DNA of 64,000 nucleotides from Methylophilaceae bacterium (GCA_028823485.1 JAPKBG010000001.1:118536-182535), one strand, 5' to 3'. Numbered from the stretch's first letter, positions 19,921 through 28,994 are shown. Notes: generated by a model from the letters alone, not told the origin. Numbers and translations are program-made.

Positions 19921-20169
19921 TTAAATTTCAGAATCTAATGATTTAGCGATTCTGTTTTTTGTTTCAGTGGGTAATGTAATGTTGTTATCGTCTTCAATTG
20001 ATTGTCCCATCTTGCTAAAAGCAACGCTTAAGGATCTTAATTGTTGACTAAACCGCGAGCAATATTTGCATAGGAATAAATGAAAGTTAAGTGCAAAGCG
20101 ATCTCGAATAGACAGTTTTGTGTCTAAACCCTGGGATGCTAGCTGACTCGCTTGTTTGCAACTCATCAT
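19921..20169 (-). CDS. Putative zinc-finger anti-sigma factor
   Basis: An 82-residue protein with the zf-HC2-like pattern of short anti-sigma factors. A Cys near the N-terminus (MMSCKQASQLASQGLD) is followed by HLFLCKYCSRFSQQLRSL (H-x3-C-x2-C). The rest is a short acidic tail with no membrane segment, so it would act in the cytoplasm. Its start is 4 bp after the stop of the ECF sigma gene, and bufA follows 52 bp later. This strongly suggests it holds the neighbouring sigma factor inactive until a metal or redox signal arrives; the signal is inferred. Confidence 0.8.
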   Translation of the reverse strand: MMSCKQASQLASQGLDTKLSIRDRFALNFHLFLCKYCSRFSQQLRSLSVAFSKMGQSIEDDNNITLPTETKNRIAKSLDSEI

Positions 20170-20173
20170 TTCG

Positions 20174-20755
20174 TTAATGACCTATCCAATTAATTTCTAA
20201 ACATTTCCGAATGCCCATACGGGCTCTATGTAACATCACCCAAGCATTGGTCGAGCTAATGTCGAGTTCCTTACAAATTTCTTTATTATCGGCTTCTTGT
20301 AAGTCGCGCATCATAAATAGTGTGGCAAGTTTGCTGGGAATTTTATCTAGACAGTTTTGTAACACTTTAAAAAATTGTTGTTGCTCTAATGCGCTTTCTG
20401 GCATGTTCCAATCTTTGATTTCTTCAGCCCAGTGGCCTTCCTTATCAAAGAACTCATCCATATTAGTATCTTGGTCAGACATCAAGTCGGAAGCGTTTAT
20501 TTCGCGGTTTCCTTTACGCATGAGGTCGATAATTTTATGTTTGAGTATGCCGGTTAACCAAGTGCGCGGCGATGACTTTGCAGTAAAGTTATCACTTTTA
20601 ATCGCCGCCATAAACGTTTCTTGTACCATATCCTCTGCTTGGTGTTGGTCTCGTAAACGCGCTAGGGCGAAACGATAAAGGTAATCGCCATGTTTATTTA
20701 GCCAATCATGCGCATGCTTTTTAGTCTTGTCTTTAGAGCTGTCTTTGGTTGTCAT
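20174..20755 (-). CDS. ECF-type RNA polymerase sigma factor
   Basis: A 193-residue ECF sigma factor. Region 2 is visible as YLYRFALARLRDQHQAEDMV then QETFMAAIKS, and SPRTWLTGILKHKIIDLMRK closes the domain. Region 4 includes IPSKLATLFMMRDLQEADNK, EICKELDISSTNAWVMLHRA and RMGIRKCLE. The linker is longer and more acidic than usual (DLMSDQDTNMDEFFDKEGHW). It overlaps the preceding DUF1841 gene by 4 bp and is followed after 4 bp by its probable anti-sigma factor. The likely target is the bufA promoter, with control through the anti-sigma factor. Confidence 0.92.
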   Translation of the reverse strand: MTTKDSSKDKTKKHAHDWLNKHGDYLYRFALARLRDQHQAEDMVQETFMAAIKSDNFTAKSSPRTWLTGILKHKIIDLMRKGNREINASDLMSDQDTNMDEFFDKEGHWAEEIKDWNMPESALEQQQFFKVLQNCLDKIPSKLATLFMMRDLQEADNKEICKELDISSTNAWVMLHRARMGIRKCLEINWIGH

Positions 20756-21198
20756 TGCGTGTTTTTGCCAATCTTGTTATGGAGCAATTCTAGATAATGA
20801 GCGCTGTCCAGTCCAGTTTGATTCTGCTGTGCCAACCAAATGGTCTCTCCCAAGCAATCGAGGACATCATGCTGTGCTGAATGTTCCTCTTGATGTTTGG
20901 TTTTTAAGGTTTCATAAATCATGTTAATACCGATTGGCTGATTAATGCTAATTTGCTCTAAGATTGATAAGTGTAAACTCATGTGCAAAAAAGGGTTGGT
21001 TTCACCTTGTTCTGGAAAGTAGCCTTGCTGTTTATATTGTTCAGGCTTACCTAAAATAGCGTGATATTCAGGATGCATTTGCATCACGTTAACCGCAATT
21101 TTTTCTAAATCGGTAAGCGGCTGCTGTTGCTGGAATTTAGCCCAGCTAGTAAAAAAGAAATCGCGCACTTCATCGCGTGATGGGTTGAATAAGCTCAT
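20752..21198 (-). CDS. DUF1841 protein
   Basis: A 148-residue DUF1841 protein, recognised from the family N-terminus SLFNPSRDEVRDFFFTSWAK, then MQMHPEYHAIL and NPFLHMSLHLSILEQISINQ, and the C-terminal ETIWLAQQN. The predicted fold is all-helical and soluble. Function is unknown; the family is largely restricted to beta- and gammaproteobacteria, which agrees with the taxonomic guess. Its stop overlaps the start of the ECF sigma gene by 4 bp, so translation of the sigma factor may be coupled to it. This is probably a matter of operon position rather than a copper function. Confidence 0.87.
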   Translation of the reverse strand: MSLFNPSRDEVRDFFFTSWAKFQQQQPLTDLEKIAVNVMQMHPEYHAILGKPEQYKQQGYFPEQGETNPFLHMSLHLSILEQISINQPIGINMIYETLKTKHQEEHSAQHDVLDCLGETIWLAQQNQTGLDSAHYLELLHNKIGKNTQ

Positions 21199-21251
21199 TT
21201 TTATAAATCTATTGGTTCTATACCTTTAATTTTTTTGTTTTTTAAAATAAA

Positions 21252-22353
21252 CTATGCAAATAAGCCAAGCACTGCCGAATGATCTAATATTTCATTTCTT
21301 CCTGTAATTGGCGCTATTTCACCATTCCCATAAAACCCGATAGTTGGCAATCCTGGGAACAATGTTTTAACCAACTCTAAACCTTGATCACTGCCGTTGT
21401 AAAACTTTGGCCCACGACTTAAGCATGAGGATAGCATAGCAAAGCAAAGCAAAGCAAAGCTAGAGTCTGCCATTAAGGACACCCTTAGTTTATTCGCCGT
21501 TTTTACCATGCCTACTTGCGCGGTGTTGACGTCTCTCAGCGCCCAACTTATCCAGTTGCCCGTTTCTAGAGCCTTGCTGAGTGTTACTACGCCGTCGTCA
21601 TCGTCACTCGTGAGAATGGTTGCAACATGGTAATCATCTTCTTCTGTACTGGTTTCTCGTTCTTTGGCATAAATGGCAACCAGTTGATGGCGAAGTGGCT
21701 GATGGTGCTGGTTGCTTAGTTTGTCCCATGCAGCATTTAAGCTGGCCACAGCTTCAATGCCACCAATCGATAATAGTTGGTGCTGCTTCACACCGCTAAT
21801 TCTCTTTGGTTCAGAAATGGCTTTCAAACCATGAGAGGCCTTAAATGCACTAGTCTCCTTTTGAATAGCGACTTCGCAATAACCTTGCTACGCACCTTTG
21901 CCATTCTGCCAAACAGAAAATGCACCTTGGCCAGTGGCATCGCCAGAAATGCTGCCAAAGCGAGGTGTAGGCTGGTGTAATGGATGGTTTAGCCAAGTAC
22001 TGTTGATTGCATAAGGAGCCGCAAACATTAATAACAAAGAAGCCGCTTCTTTTTCAGTCACAGAAAGCTTCGCTGTGTCACTAAGCACCATAGCAGCAGC
22101 GGGGCTGTCGAGCACCCAATCTTCTTCAGGAAATATCCCAGGGGCAGAGCAACCGATAACTTGTGTGCAAGCCGCCGCTTTTACCGCAGCTTGAATCGCT
22201 GGGTCAGGGCCTTTAGCAAATTCTGAAGTTAAAAAAAAGTAAAATGGCCCTCGGTGTGGTGATGCCTGCTTTTTCCATGGCACGACTCACGGCGAGCTTG
22301 GCAAGTTCTGGTGTTGCTTCCTTGCTCGTTGCTAGGCTCGTGGCGATACTCAT
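21252..22353 (-). pseudogene. FIST-domain sensory protein, frameshift plus stop
   Basis: A FIST N/FIST C protein, a family of ligand-binding sensory proteins, in decay. The start ATG at 22353 overlaps the nth stop (ATGA), giving MSIATSLATSKEATPELAKL. The frame is lost at a run of eight T (- strand, near 22231-22238), where seven would restore AILLFLTSEFAKGPDPAI. The frame then runs to an in-frame TAG at 21888, after SVWQNGKGA and before QGYCEVAI. The C-terminal half carries FIST C features (LSRGPKFYNGSDQGLELV, TIGFYGNGEIAPI). It also contains an odd in-frame ALLCFAM insertion encoded by a four-fold 5-bp repeat (21441-21460). Position after rsx-nth suggests a passenger gene of that operon. Confidence 0.85.
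21441..21460. repeat. Four tandem AAAGC units inside the FIST remnant
   Basis: Four perfect AAAGC pentamers. On the coding strand they give ALLCFAM at a point where relatives have a shorter segment, consistent with replication slippage that added whole units (15 bp would keep frame). Confidence 0.8.
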
Positions 22354-23012
22354 GTTTCACCTGCCATCAGATGTGGCGTGGGAATCACTTTGTCTTTGTA
22401 TTCACATAAATCGGCGATGCAACACTCGCCACACTTTGGGTTGCGTGCGGTGCACGTATAGCGGCCATGCAAAATCAGTAAATGATGGGCATCTTGCATA
22501 AACTGCTTGGGAATGGTTTTTAAATATCTCTGTTCAACAGCTAATACGCTTTTACCTGTCGCTAATTTAGTGCGATTGCCGAGCCTAAATAAGTGGGTGT
22601 CTACTGCAATCGTCGGTTGGCCGAATGCGGTATTTAAGATGACATTCGCCGTTTTTCGACCAACACCGGGTAATGCTTCTAATGCTTCGCGTGTATTGGG
22701 CACTTCACTATTATGTTGCGTCACGAGTATGTGGCAGGTGGAAATGATATTTTTGGCCTTCGCGTGATACAAGCCAATGGTTTTAATGTAACGCTCTAAA
22801 CCTTCGATGCCCAATTCGTATATGGCTTGTGGTGTATTGGCGACTACATACAGTTTGCTGGTCGCGATATTGACGCCTTTATCCGTCGCTTGTGCCGATA
22901 AAATGACGGCAATGAGTAGCTCGAAAATTGAATTGTGCTCAAGCTCGGTAGTTGGTTCTGGGATTGCCGTGCTTAAGCGTTCAAAGATTTGAAATCGTTT
23001 ATCAGCATTCAT
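22350..23012 (-). CDS. nth: Endonuclease III
   Basis: A 220-residue DNA glycosylase/AP lyase that removes oxidised pyrimidines. The helix-hairpin-helix and catalytic segment EALPGVGRKTANVILNTAFG has the catalytic Lys. AVDTHLFRLGNR has the catalytic Asp. The C-terminal four-Cys iron-sulphur site is C-x6-C-x2-C-x5-C within TCTARNPKCGECCIADLC. Length is normal. It follows rsxE by 16 bp, the classic rsxABCDGE-nth arrangement, and overlaps the start of the decayed FIST gene by 4 bp. Confidence 0.96.
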   Translation of the reverse strand: MNADKRFQIFERLSTAIPEPTTELEHNSIFELLIAVILSAQATDKGVNIATSKLYVVANTPQAIYELGIEGLERYIKTIGLYHAKAKNIISTCHILVTQHNSEVPNTREALEALPGVGRKTANVILNTAFGQPTIAVDTHLFRLGNRTKLATGKSVLAVEQRYLKTIPKQFMQDAHHLLILHGRYTCTARNPKCGECCIADLCEYKDKVIPTPHLMAGET

Positions 23013-23028
23013 GGCGAGTTGCCGCTAA

Positions 23029-23718
23029 TTAATGTGCTGGCTTGAGTGATTCGCTTGCTGGGGGCGTTGCTGTTGGCTTTTTATTGGTCTTACGTTGTTC
23101 AGCCCAATTATGTGCAGCAATTAAAAAGGCTAAACCAAGAAATGCACCCGGTGGTAAGGCTGCAAGTAAAAAGCCTTGATAGTCAGGAATGACTGTTAGC
23201 ACTATATGCTTAAAGTTTTCTCCTAAGGCTAAGTCCAAGCCTGAGAATAACGTGCCTTTACCTAATACTTCGCGCATCGCACCCAGTAATGCCAATACAA
23301 TGGTGAGGCCAATACCCATGATAAAGCCATCCCACATGGCTCGTGCCGGCGGATTTTTTGCCGCGAACGCATCGACTCTACCCAAAACGATACAGTTGAC
23401 CACAATGAGGGGGATGAAAATGCCGAGCACTTTATGCAGCGGTAATGCATAGGCATGGATGAGTAAATCAATCACAGTCACTAAGGCGGCAATCACTAAA
23501 ATAAAGACAGGTAGGCGAATTTCATTTGGTACAAACTTACGCACGGGAGATACAGCACCACTTGCTGCGGCCATCACGACTGCTGTTGCCAAGCCTAGGC
23601 TAACACCATTGACTACTGTGGTCGTCACAGCCAGCGTTGGGCACAATCCAAGTAATTGCACTACACCTGGATTTTGTTTCCATATGCCATTTTCAGTAAT
23701 GTCTTTAAATTGCCCCAT
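23029..23718 (-). CDS. rsxE: Rnf/Rsx electron transport complex subunit E
   Basis: A polytopic inner membrane subunit of the Rnf complex, which couples electron transfer between reduced nicotinamide and ferredoxin-like carriers to ion movement. The family start MGQFKDITENGIWKQNPGVV is used here (ATG 23718), giving 229 residues and overlapping the end of rsxG by 14 bp. A start nine codons upstream (23745) is less likely. VQLLGLCPTLAVTTTVVNG holds the Cys implicated in the membrane iron-sulphur site shared with RsxA, and NCIVLGRVDAFAAKN is the second family landmark. The C-terminal tail is basic and Pro/Thr-rich. Confidence 0.95.
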   Translation of the reverse strand: MGQFKDITENGIWKQNPGVVQLLGLCPTLAVTTTVVNGVSLGLATAVVMAAASGAVSPVRKFVPNEIRLPVFILVIAALVTVIDLLIHAYALPLHKVLGIFIPLIVVNCIVLGRVDAFAAKNPPARAMWDGFIMGIGLTIVLALLGAMREVLGKGTLFSGLDLALGENFKHIVLTVIPDYQGFLLAALPPGAFLGLAFLIAAHNWAEQRKTNKKPTATPPASESLKPAH

Positions 23719-24379
23719 TTTCACCAATCTTGTTTGCTGTCTCATCTTCTTTTACAGCCTCTTTGAATAAGACTGTTTTGTTTGCTTCAAAATATTGTAA
23801 CGCTTTATGTACCGCTTTAATCACTGCGCGCGGTGTGATGGTCGCACCAGCCATGTAATCAAAAGTGCCGCCATCTTTTGTTACAGCCCAATTGGCACTA
23901 GTTGTCTTTGTGAGTGATTCGACATCAAATAGTTTAATCCATTGTGATTTGGCTATGTCAATATAATCGCCCAAGCCTGGGGTTTCCGTATGCTTGATGA
24001 CGCGCACACCTGAAATAATGCCAGCACTATCAATCGCAACTAGTAACTTAATATCGCCATTATAACCACCATGCGCGATGGCTTCTAAAATTATTGCAAC
24101 TGGTTCGCCGTTCATCCGTGCAATATTGGCAGAGCTTGTTTTTTTATTACCCAGCAGCTTACTGGGTTCAATGTTGACGGTATCGTTTAACACGGCATTA
24201 TCATAGCGATCGTGTGGAATAACCTGCTGGAATAAGGCAATACGCGCCGCGGCTTCACTTTCAGCAATAGGTGCTTTGGTTACTTGGTACACGACTGTCA
24301 TTAATAAGGTGAACGCAAAAGCAAACGCGACCAAAGTAATGGCGGTTTTGATGGTGTGTTTAAGTATGGTTTCTGGCAT
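23705..24379 (-). CDS. rsxG: Rnf/Rsx subunit G (covalent flavin)
   Basis: A subunit with one N-terminal membrane anchor and a large periplasmic domain that carries covalently bound FMN. The attachment motif is FDYMAGATITPRAVIKAV near the C-terminus, with the FMN-linked Thr in the GATIT core. PGLGDYIDIAKSQWI is also typical. ATG 24379 (MPETILKHTIKTAI) lies 1 bp after the rsxD stop and gives 224 residues; an upstream start at 24424 would overlap rsxD without support. It overlaps rsxE by 14 bp, so translation is probably coupled. Confidence 0.95.
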   Translation of the reverse strand: MPETILKHTIKTAITLVAFAFAFTLLMTVVYQVTKAPIAESEAAARIALFQQVIPHDRYDNAVLNDTVNIEPSKLLGNKKTSSANIARMNGEPVAIILEAIAHGGYNGDIKLLVAIDSAGIISGVRVIKHTETPGLGDYIDIAKSQWIKLFDVESLTKTTSANWAVTKDGGTFDYMAGATITPRAVIKAVHKALQYFEANKTVLFKEAVKEDETANKIGENGAI

Positions 24380-24380
24380 C

Positions 24381-25400
24381 TTATTTCTTATGTCCAAATA
24401 CACGCGGTTGCGTATACATATCAATCAATGGTACGCAAATATTCATAAAGATAACGGCAAATGCGACGCCATCAGGATAACCACCATACACGCGAACCAA
24501 ATAGGTAATCACGCCTGCCCCCGCAGCAAAATAGAGTTTGCCTTTAGGCGTGGTTGGACCGCTGATCGGGTCAGTCAAAATAAAGAATGCCGCAAATATG
24601 CTCGCACCACTAAATAGGTGAAACACAGGGTTCGCAAACTGTGATGGGTCAATCATCCAAAAAAGACCAGCCATGGCTGCAATCGCCCCTAAAAAGGCGG
24701 TGGGTAAATGCCAAGTGATAATGCGTTGCTGCCATAAGAATGCACCGCCAGCTAAATAAGCCAGCGCGACAAACTCACTCCCTTTGGCACCAAATACACC
24801 AAAGATAGGCGCTACTTGAATGGTATCCATGCTCTGGTTAAGCTTGAGCTGCGTTTTTAGATAATCTAATGGCGTAGCTGATGTCACCGCATCCATGCTG
24901 ATATTAGCTGGTAATGCATGACTGAAAATGTAATTGAATTGATCCATAAAACTCAGCTTTGTTTCTGCAAAGCTTAATGCCGCAGGCCATTTTGTCATGA
25001 TGACAGGAAATGAAATCAACAATACTGCATAACCAACCATGGCAGGGTTGAATGGATTGTAACCCAACCCGCCGTACAGCTGTTTCGCAATGATGATGGC
25101 AAATGCAACGCCAACGACAATTAACCACCAAGGGGCGAGTGGTGGAATTGCTAACGCTAATAACCAGGCCGTAATGACTGCGCTGTAGTCAGATAAAAAT
25201 GGCTGCACTGGGCGCCTGCGTAGCTTGAGCATGATTGCTTCAGTCGCTAGTGCAGTGGCGGTTGCTAATACCAAGGTGATTAAAATGCCACCACCATACA
25301 ACCATGCATAGACAAAAATGCCAGGCAGCAGTGCTAATAGCACTTTAAGCATAATGCTGCTAACACTAGGTGCATTGGTAATGTAAGGGGAACGGTTCAA
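24381..25400 (-). CDS. rsxD: Rnf/Rsx subunit D (membrane flavin subunit)
   Basis: A 339-residue polytopic membrane protein with about ten hydrophobic segments. It has the covalent FMN-binding motif DAVTSATPLDYLKT, where the Thr of SATP carries the flavin. Other family stretches include SDYSAVITAWLLALAIPPLA, GGLGYNPFNPAMVGYA, FFILTDPISGPTTPKGKL and YGGYPDGVAFAVIFMN. It shares membrane channel function with RsxA, E and G. The gene sits between rsxC (22 bp upstream) and rsxG (1 bp downstream). Confidence 0.96.
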   Translation of the reverse strand: MNRSPYITNAPSVSSIMLKVLLALLPGIFVYAWLYGGGILITLVLATATALATEAIMLKLRRRPVQPFLSDYSAVITAWLLALAIPPLAPWWLIVVGVAFAIIIAKQLYGGLGYNPFNPAMVGYAVLLISFPVIMTKWPAALSFAETKLSFMDQFNYIFSHALPANISMDAVTSATPLDYLKTQLKLNQSMDTIQVAPIFGVFGAKGSEFVALAYLAGGAFLWQQRIITWHLPTAFLGAIAAMAGLFWMIDPSQFANPVFHLFSGASIFAAFFILTDPISGPTTPKGKLYFAAGAGVITYLVRVYGGYPDGVAFAVIFMNICVPLIDMYTQPRVFGHKK

Positions 25401-25422
25401 TTAAATCCTTTCCTTATTTCGC

Positions 25423-27426
25423 TTAGTTATCTTCTTTGTTTTTGGCGGTTAATGCGGCGGATTTTGCTGCTTTAGCGCGTTTGATGGCTGCATCAATTTT
25501 TGCCTGTTTGTCTGCATCTACCATGAGCTGCCCATCATTGTTGCCACTTGTTTTTTCTTTCCCAGCCTCAGCCTTTGCTACTTTAGCTTGTTTAATCGCT
25601 GCATCAATTTTGGCTTGCCTGTCCGCGTCGACTACTGGTTTAGTTGTCTTGTCATCGCCACTGACAGACACTTTACTTACATCTTCTTTTTGTGCTTTGG
25701 CCCGCGCAATAGCAGCAACTATTTTAGCTTGTTTGTCATTATCCGCTGCAGGTGATTTTTCTTCAGTTAAGCCAGCCGCTACTCTACGAGAATCCGTTTC
25801 GGCAATTTCAGCTTTCGTTGCAGCACTCATTTCAGTCGTGTTTTTAGGTGCGGCGCTGTCTGTTTCTTTTTGTGCTTTAGCGCGCGCAATGGCAGCTGCA
25901 ATAGCCGCTTGTTTATCTGTTGCCGCAGGCTTGCTATCTGAATTTCCAGCCACTTTGGCAGCTTTCGCACCTTGTGCGCGTGCCGCATGTTTGGCAGTAC
26001 GCTCTTGCTTCTCTCGTTCGATACGTGCCAGTCTGAATTCATTACGTTCACGCGCTAAATCAGCGGCTTCTTGTGCTTTATCCAGTGCAATGACTTCGCT
26101 CTTGGCATAGCGATAATATTGTACCAGTGGAATGTCGCTAGGGCAGACATAAGAACAAGCTCCACATTCAATACAATCAAATAAATTGTAATCTTGCGCT
26201 TTTTCAAAGTTATCCGATTTCGCAAACCAATACAGCTCTTGTGGTTGCAAACTGACTGGGCAGGCATCAGCACAGCGGGAGCAGCGAATGCATGGCATGG
26301 CTGGTGGTGGTGGTTCAAATAAAGTCGATGAAGCCGCAATAATGCAGTTAGCTGCTTTGGTAATAGGCACATCTTCGCTAGGCAAGTTAAAGCCCATCAT
26401 TGGTCCGCCCATGATGTAGTGGCTGGTATCTGCTTTTGCACCACCTGCTGCTTTGACTAAGTGCCTGAGCGGCGTGCCAAACAAGACTTCAAAGTTTTGC
26501 GCTTGATTGACATTGCCTGTCATGGAAACGATGCGGCTGATGGCAGGCTCGCCAAACTCGAAATAACGATATAAGGCGAGTACCGTAGCGACATTAAATA
26601 CTTGAACACCAAACTCGGTAGAGCGTTTGTTTTGAGGAACTTCTTTACCCAATACCAAATAAACGAGGCGGCGCGCATCGCCACTCGGATAGACTGTCGG
26701 GACAACTTTGACTTGAATGTCGGTATTTTCGACTGCTGCTTGCATGGCCTTAACCGCTTCTGGCTTATTGTCTTCAATACCAATCATGATATTCTTTGCG
26801 CCGAGCAAGCGTTGCGCCACTTCGATACCGTGCACAACTTGATCATAGCGCTCACGCATCAGCATATCGTCGCAAGTAATATAAGGCTCACACTCTGCCG
26901 CATTAATCACCAAGGTATGAATAGGCGACCTATTTGAGCGCAACTTGATTTGTGTTGGAAAGGCCGCACCACCAAGACCTACGATGCCAGATAAGCGCAA
27001 GCTATTAACGAGTGTGTTTACGTCGCCTTTGCGCCAGTCTTGTGGATGGCGCTCTATCCATGTGTCATTGCCATCTGGTGTAATGGTAATGCAGCGGTCA
27101 GGCAATCCTGATGGATGCGGAAGCACCGCATCGGCAATCGCTGCAATTGTGCCGGAAGTCGGTGCATGGATGGCCGCAGAAACAGAGCCTTCTGCCTCTG
27201 CAATTAATTGGCCTTTTAGTACATGGTCGCCAACGGCTACTTTCACTTTAGGCATGTTGCCGATATGCTGACGCAGTGGCAGCACCAATTGATCAGGCAA
27301 AGGCAATTGGCCAATGGGTAATTGGTTTGATTGCGCTTTATGTTCAGGCAGGTGCACCCCACCATGAAAATTAAATACGTCCTTTGTCTTTTTTAATAGA
27401 CCAGCAATGTTAATAGGTGCGTTCAT
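25423..27426 (-). CDS. rsxC: Rnf/Rsx subunit C with long Lys/Ala-rich tail
   Basis: A 667-residue peripheral subunit that accepts electrons from NADH. It has the family N-terminus FHGGVHLPEHK, an SLBB/nucleotide-binding core (GLGGAAFPTQIKL, INAAECEPYITCDD), and two ferredoxin-type [4Fe-4S] sites: CIRCSRCADACPVSLQP and CIECGACSYVCPSDIPL. Beyond residue ~480 the protein is a low-complexity tail. It contains four copies of a motif close to DKQAKIDAAIKRAKAAK, separated by Ser/Thr/Pro/Asp-rich linkers. Such tails occur in other proteobacterial RsxC proteins, but length varies widely. The tail is predicted helical and strongly basic. Confidence 0.96.
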   Translation of the reverse strand: MNAPINIAGLLKKTKDVFNFHGGVHLPEHKAQSNQLPIGQLPLPDQLVLPLRQHIGNMPKVKVAVGDHVLKGQLIAEAEGSVSAAIHAPTSGTIAAIADAVLPHPSGLPDRCITITPDGNDTWIERHPQDWRKGDVNTLVNSLRLSGIVGLGGAAFPTQIKLRSNRSPIHTLVINAAECEPYITCDDMLMRERYDQVVHGIEVAQRLLGAKNIMIGIEDNKPEAVKAMQAAVENTDIQVKVVPTVYPSGDARRLVYLVLGKEVPQNKRSTEFGVQVFNVATVLALYRYFEFGEPAISRIVSMTGNVNQAQNFEVLFGTPLRHLVKAAGGAKADTSHYIMGGPMMGFNLPSEDVPITKAANCIIAASSTLFEPPPPAMPCIRCSRCADACPVSLQPQELYWFAKSDNFEKAQDYNLFDCIECGACSYVCPSDIPLVQYYRYAKSEVIALDKAQEAADLARERNEFRLARIEREKQERTAKHAARAQGAKAAKVAGNSDSKPAATDKQAAIAAAIARAKAQKETDSAAPKNTTEMSAATKAEIAETDSRRVAAGLTEEKSPAADNDKQAKIVAAIARAKAQKEDVSKVSVSGDDKTTKPVVDADRQAKIDAAIKQAKVAKAEAGKEKTSGNNDGQLMVDADKQAKIDAAIKRAKAAKSAALTAKNKEDN

Positions 27427-27441
27427 TCAGGTTTCTACTAT

Positions 27442-27999
27442 TTATAGCTTTATCTCTGATTTAATTGGAATGATTGGGTATTTCCACTTCCAGTTTTCTG
27501 GCGTTTCTTCAATGGGTTCCATTATAATGCAGTCAACAGGACATGGTGCAACACATAGTTCGCAGCCAGTACATTCACTGGCAACAATTGTATGCATATT
27601 TTTTGCTGCACCCAAGATGGCATCGACAGGACAGGCTTGAATACATAAGGTGCAACCAATACATACATCTTCCTCAATAAAGGCCACTGCTTTTGGTTTA
27701 GTTTCACCGTGTTCTTCATTTAACGGTTTGTATTCCACGCCTAATAAGTCAGCTAATGCATGCACGCCTTCATCACCACCAGGTGGACATTGGTTAATGT
27801 CAGCTTCACCATTAGCAATGGCTGTTGCATAAGGTTTGCAGCCAGGATAGCTACACTGGCCACATTGTGTTTGCGGCAAAATAGCATCAATGCGCGCAAT
27901 GAGCGGGTCGCCCTCAACCTTGAATTTGAGTGCGGCATAACCAAGCACCGCGCCAAGCAAGAGCGCTAAACCGAGCATGATGTATAAAGCAGTTAGCAT
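27442..27999 (-). CDS. rsxB: Rnf/Rsx subunit B (ferredoxin-like)
   Basis: A 185-residue membrane-anchored iron-sulphur protein. One N-terminal membrane helix (residues ~4-24) is followed by a four-Cys cluster site in [16 protein letters not shown] and two ferredoxin motifs: [19 protein letters not shown] and [16 protein letters not shown]. It is the multi-cluster relay between RsxC and the membrane subunits. It lies between rsxA and rsxC, 42 and 15 bp away. Confidence 0.95.
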   Translation of the reverse strand: MLTALYIMLGLALLLGAVLGYAALKFKVEGDPLIARIDAILPQTQCGQCSYPGCKPYATAIANGEADINQCPPGGDEGVHALADLLGVEYKPLNEEHGETKPKAVAFIEEDVCIGCTLCIQACPVDAILGAAKNMHTIVASECTGCELCVAPCPVDCIIMEPIEETPENWKWKYPIIPIKSEIKL

Positions 28000-28041
28000 G
28001 GGAATTTATAATCTAAATCTAATGTGTTGAAGCTCAAAAAA

Positions 28042-28629
28042 CTAAAACTTATCAAGGCCAGCAAAGCCCATAAAGGCGAGGCTCATTAATGCTGCCGTTA
28101 TCATGGCTATGGCTGAACCTTTAAATGGGGTTGGTACGTCCGCGGCTTCTAAACGCTCACGCAAAGAAGCAAACATAATGAGAACCATTGAAAATCCAGC
28201 CGCGCCACCTAATCCGAACAAAGCTGATTCAATAAAGCCATGGTCGGTTTGCGCATTTAATAATGGAATGCCGAGAACAGCGCAGTTGCTGGTAATCAGT
28301 GGCAAAAATATGCCTAACATTTGGTAGAGAACGGGAAAGCTTTTTTCCATGACCATTTGTGTCAATTGTACGACGCTAGCAATAACCACAATAAAGGATA
28401 GTGTGCGTAGGTATTCTAATTGATAGGCCTGCAGTAAGTAATGATCAATCACCCAGCTCGTCATCGAGCCAACGGTTAACACAAATGCAGTAGCCGCAGC
28501 CATGCCAATAGACGCTTCTAATTTTTTAGAAACGCCCATAAAGGGGCAAAGCCCTAATATTTTAACCAGCACGATATTGTTAACTAATACGGTGCCAATT
28601 AAAATGATGAAATAGTCTTGAAAGTCCAT
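28042..28629 (-). CDS. rsxA: Rnf/Rsx subunit A
   Basis: A 195-residue polytopic membrane protein, a homologue of RsxE inserted in the opposite orientation. Landmarks are [20 protein letters not shown], which holds the Cys of the putative intramembrane iron-sulphur site, [16 protein letters not shown] with the second Cys, and the C-terminal [20 protein letters not shown]. It is the first gene of the rsxABCDGE-nth operon, so the operon promoter should lie in the 365 bp between it and dapA. Confidence 0.95.
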   Translation of the reverse strand: MDFQDYFIILIGTVLVNNIVLVKILGLCPFMGVSKKLEASIGMAAATAFVLTVGSMTSWVIDHYLLQAYQLEYLRTLSFIVVIASVVQLTQMVMEKSFPVLYQMLGIFLPLITSNCAVLGIPLLNAQTDHGFIESALFGLGGAAGFSMVLIMFASLRERLEAADVPTPFKGSAIAMITAALMSLAFMGFAGLDKF

Positions 28630-28994
28630 AGTTAAATTAAATGGTTTTACTCAGTAGCGTTATCAAATTATTAATCGCTTTATTGTTACAGCGACATTAT
28701 TTGATGTAATTATATTGTATGATTATAACGTGTTTCAGTTTGGCTTAGCAGTGTAATATCGATGTTAATGCGACATCATTTCTCACGATTGCGTTAAGTT
28801 AAGCATGCCTTCAATTGAAGTCAGCGAGAGTAAGAATGTAAACAAAATTCAATATTCTGACAAAGAATATGTAGTTATAGTTTAATTCTTTAAAAGAATA
28901 TAGAAATTGTTTTGGCAGCAGTTCTATTGCTTTTCACAAAACTAGTCTAAGTTCAGTTAAAATGATCATTGTTTAAAATTAGTAGGTTCAGAAT
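28630..28994. other. Intergenic region between rsxA and dapA
   Basis: A 365-bp, AT-rich spacer between the divergent rsxA and dapA genes. No open frame of note and no RNA gene was recognised. It must hold promoters for both directions, but no pair of elements stands out. A short palindrome is listed separately. Confidence 0.7.
28885..28899. promoter_or_regulatory. ATTCTTT-A-AAAGAAT palindrome upstream of dapA
   Basis: A perfect 7-bp inverted repeat around a single A, about 95 bp before the dapA start. The size and symmetry would suit an operator, but AT-rich DNA yields such palindromes by chance, so support is weak. Confidence 0.3.

Noticed and set aside
20211..20678. 155-codon frame on the + strand
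   Set aside because: Antisense to the ECF sigma factor, which has clear region 2 and region 4 motifs.
25436..26110. 224-codon frame on the + strand, Ala/Ser/Leu-rich
   Set aside because: It is antisense to the repeat tail of rsxC; the repeated Ala/Lys codons leave the opposite strand open. No independent support.
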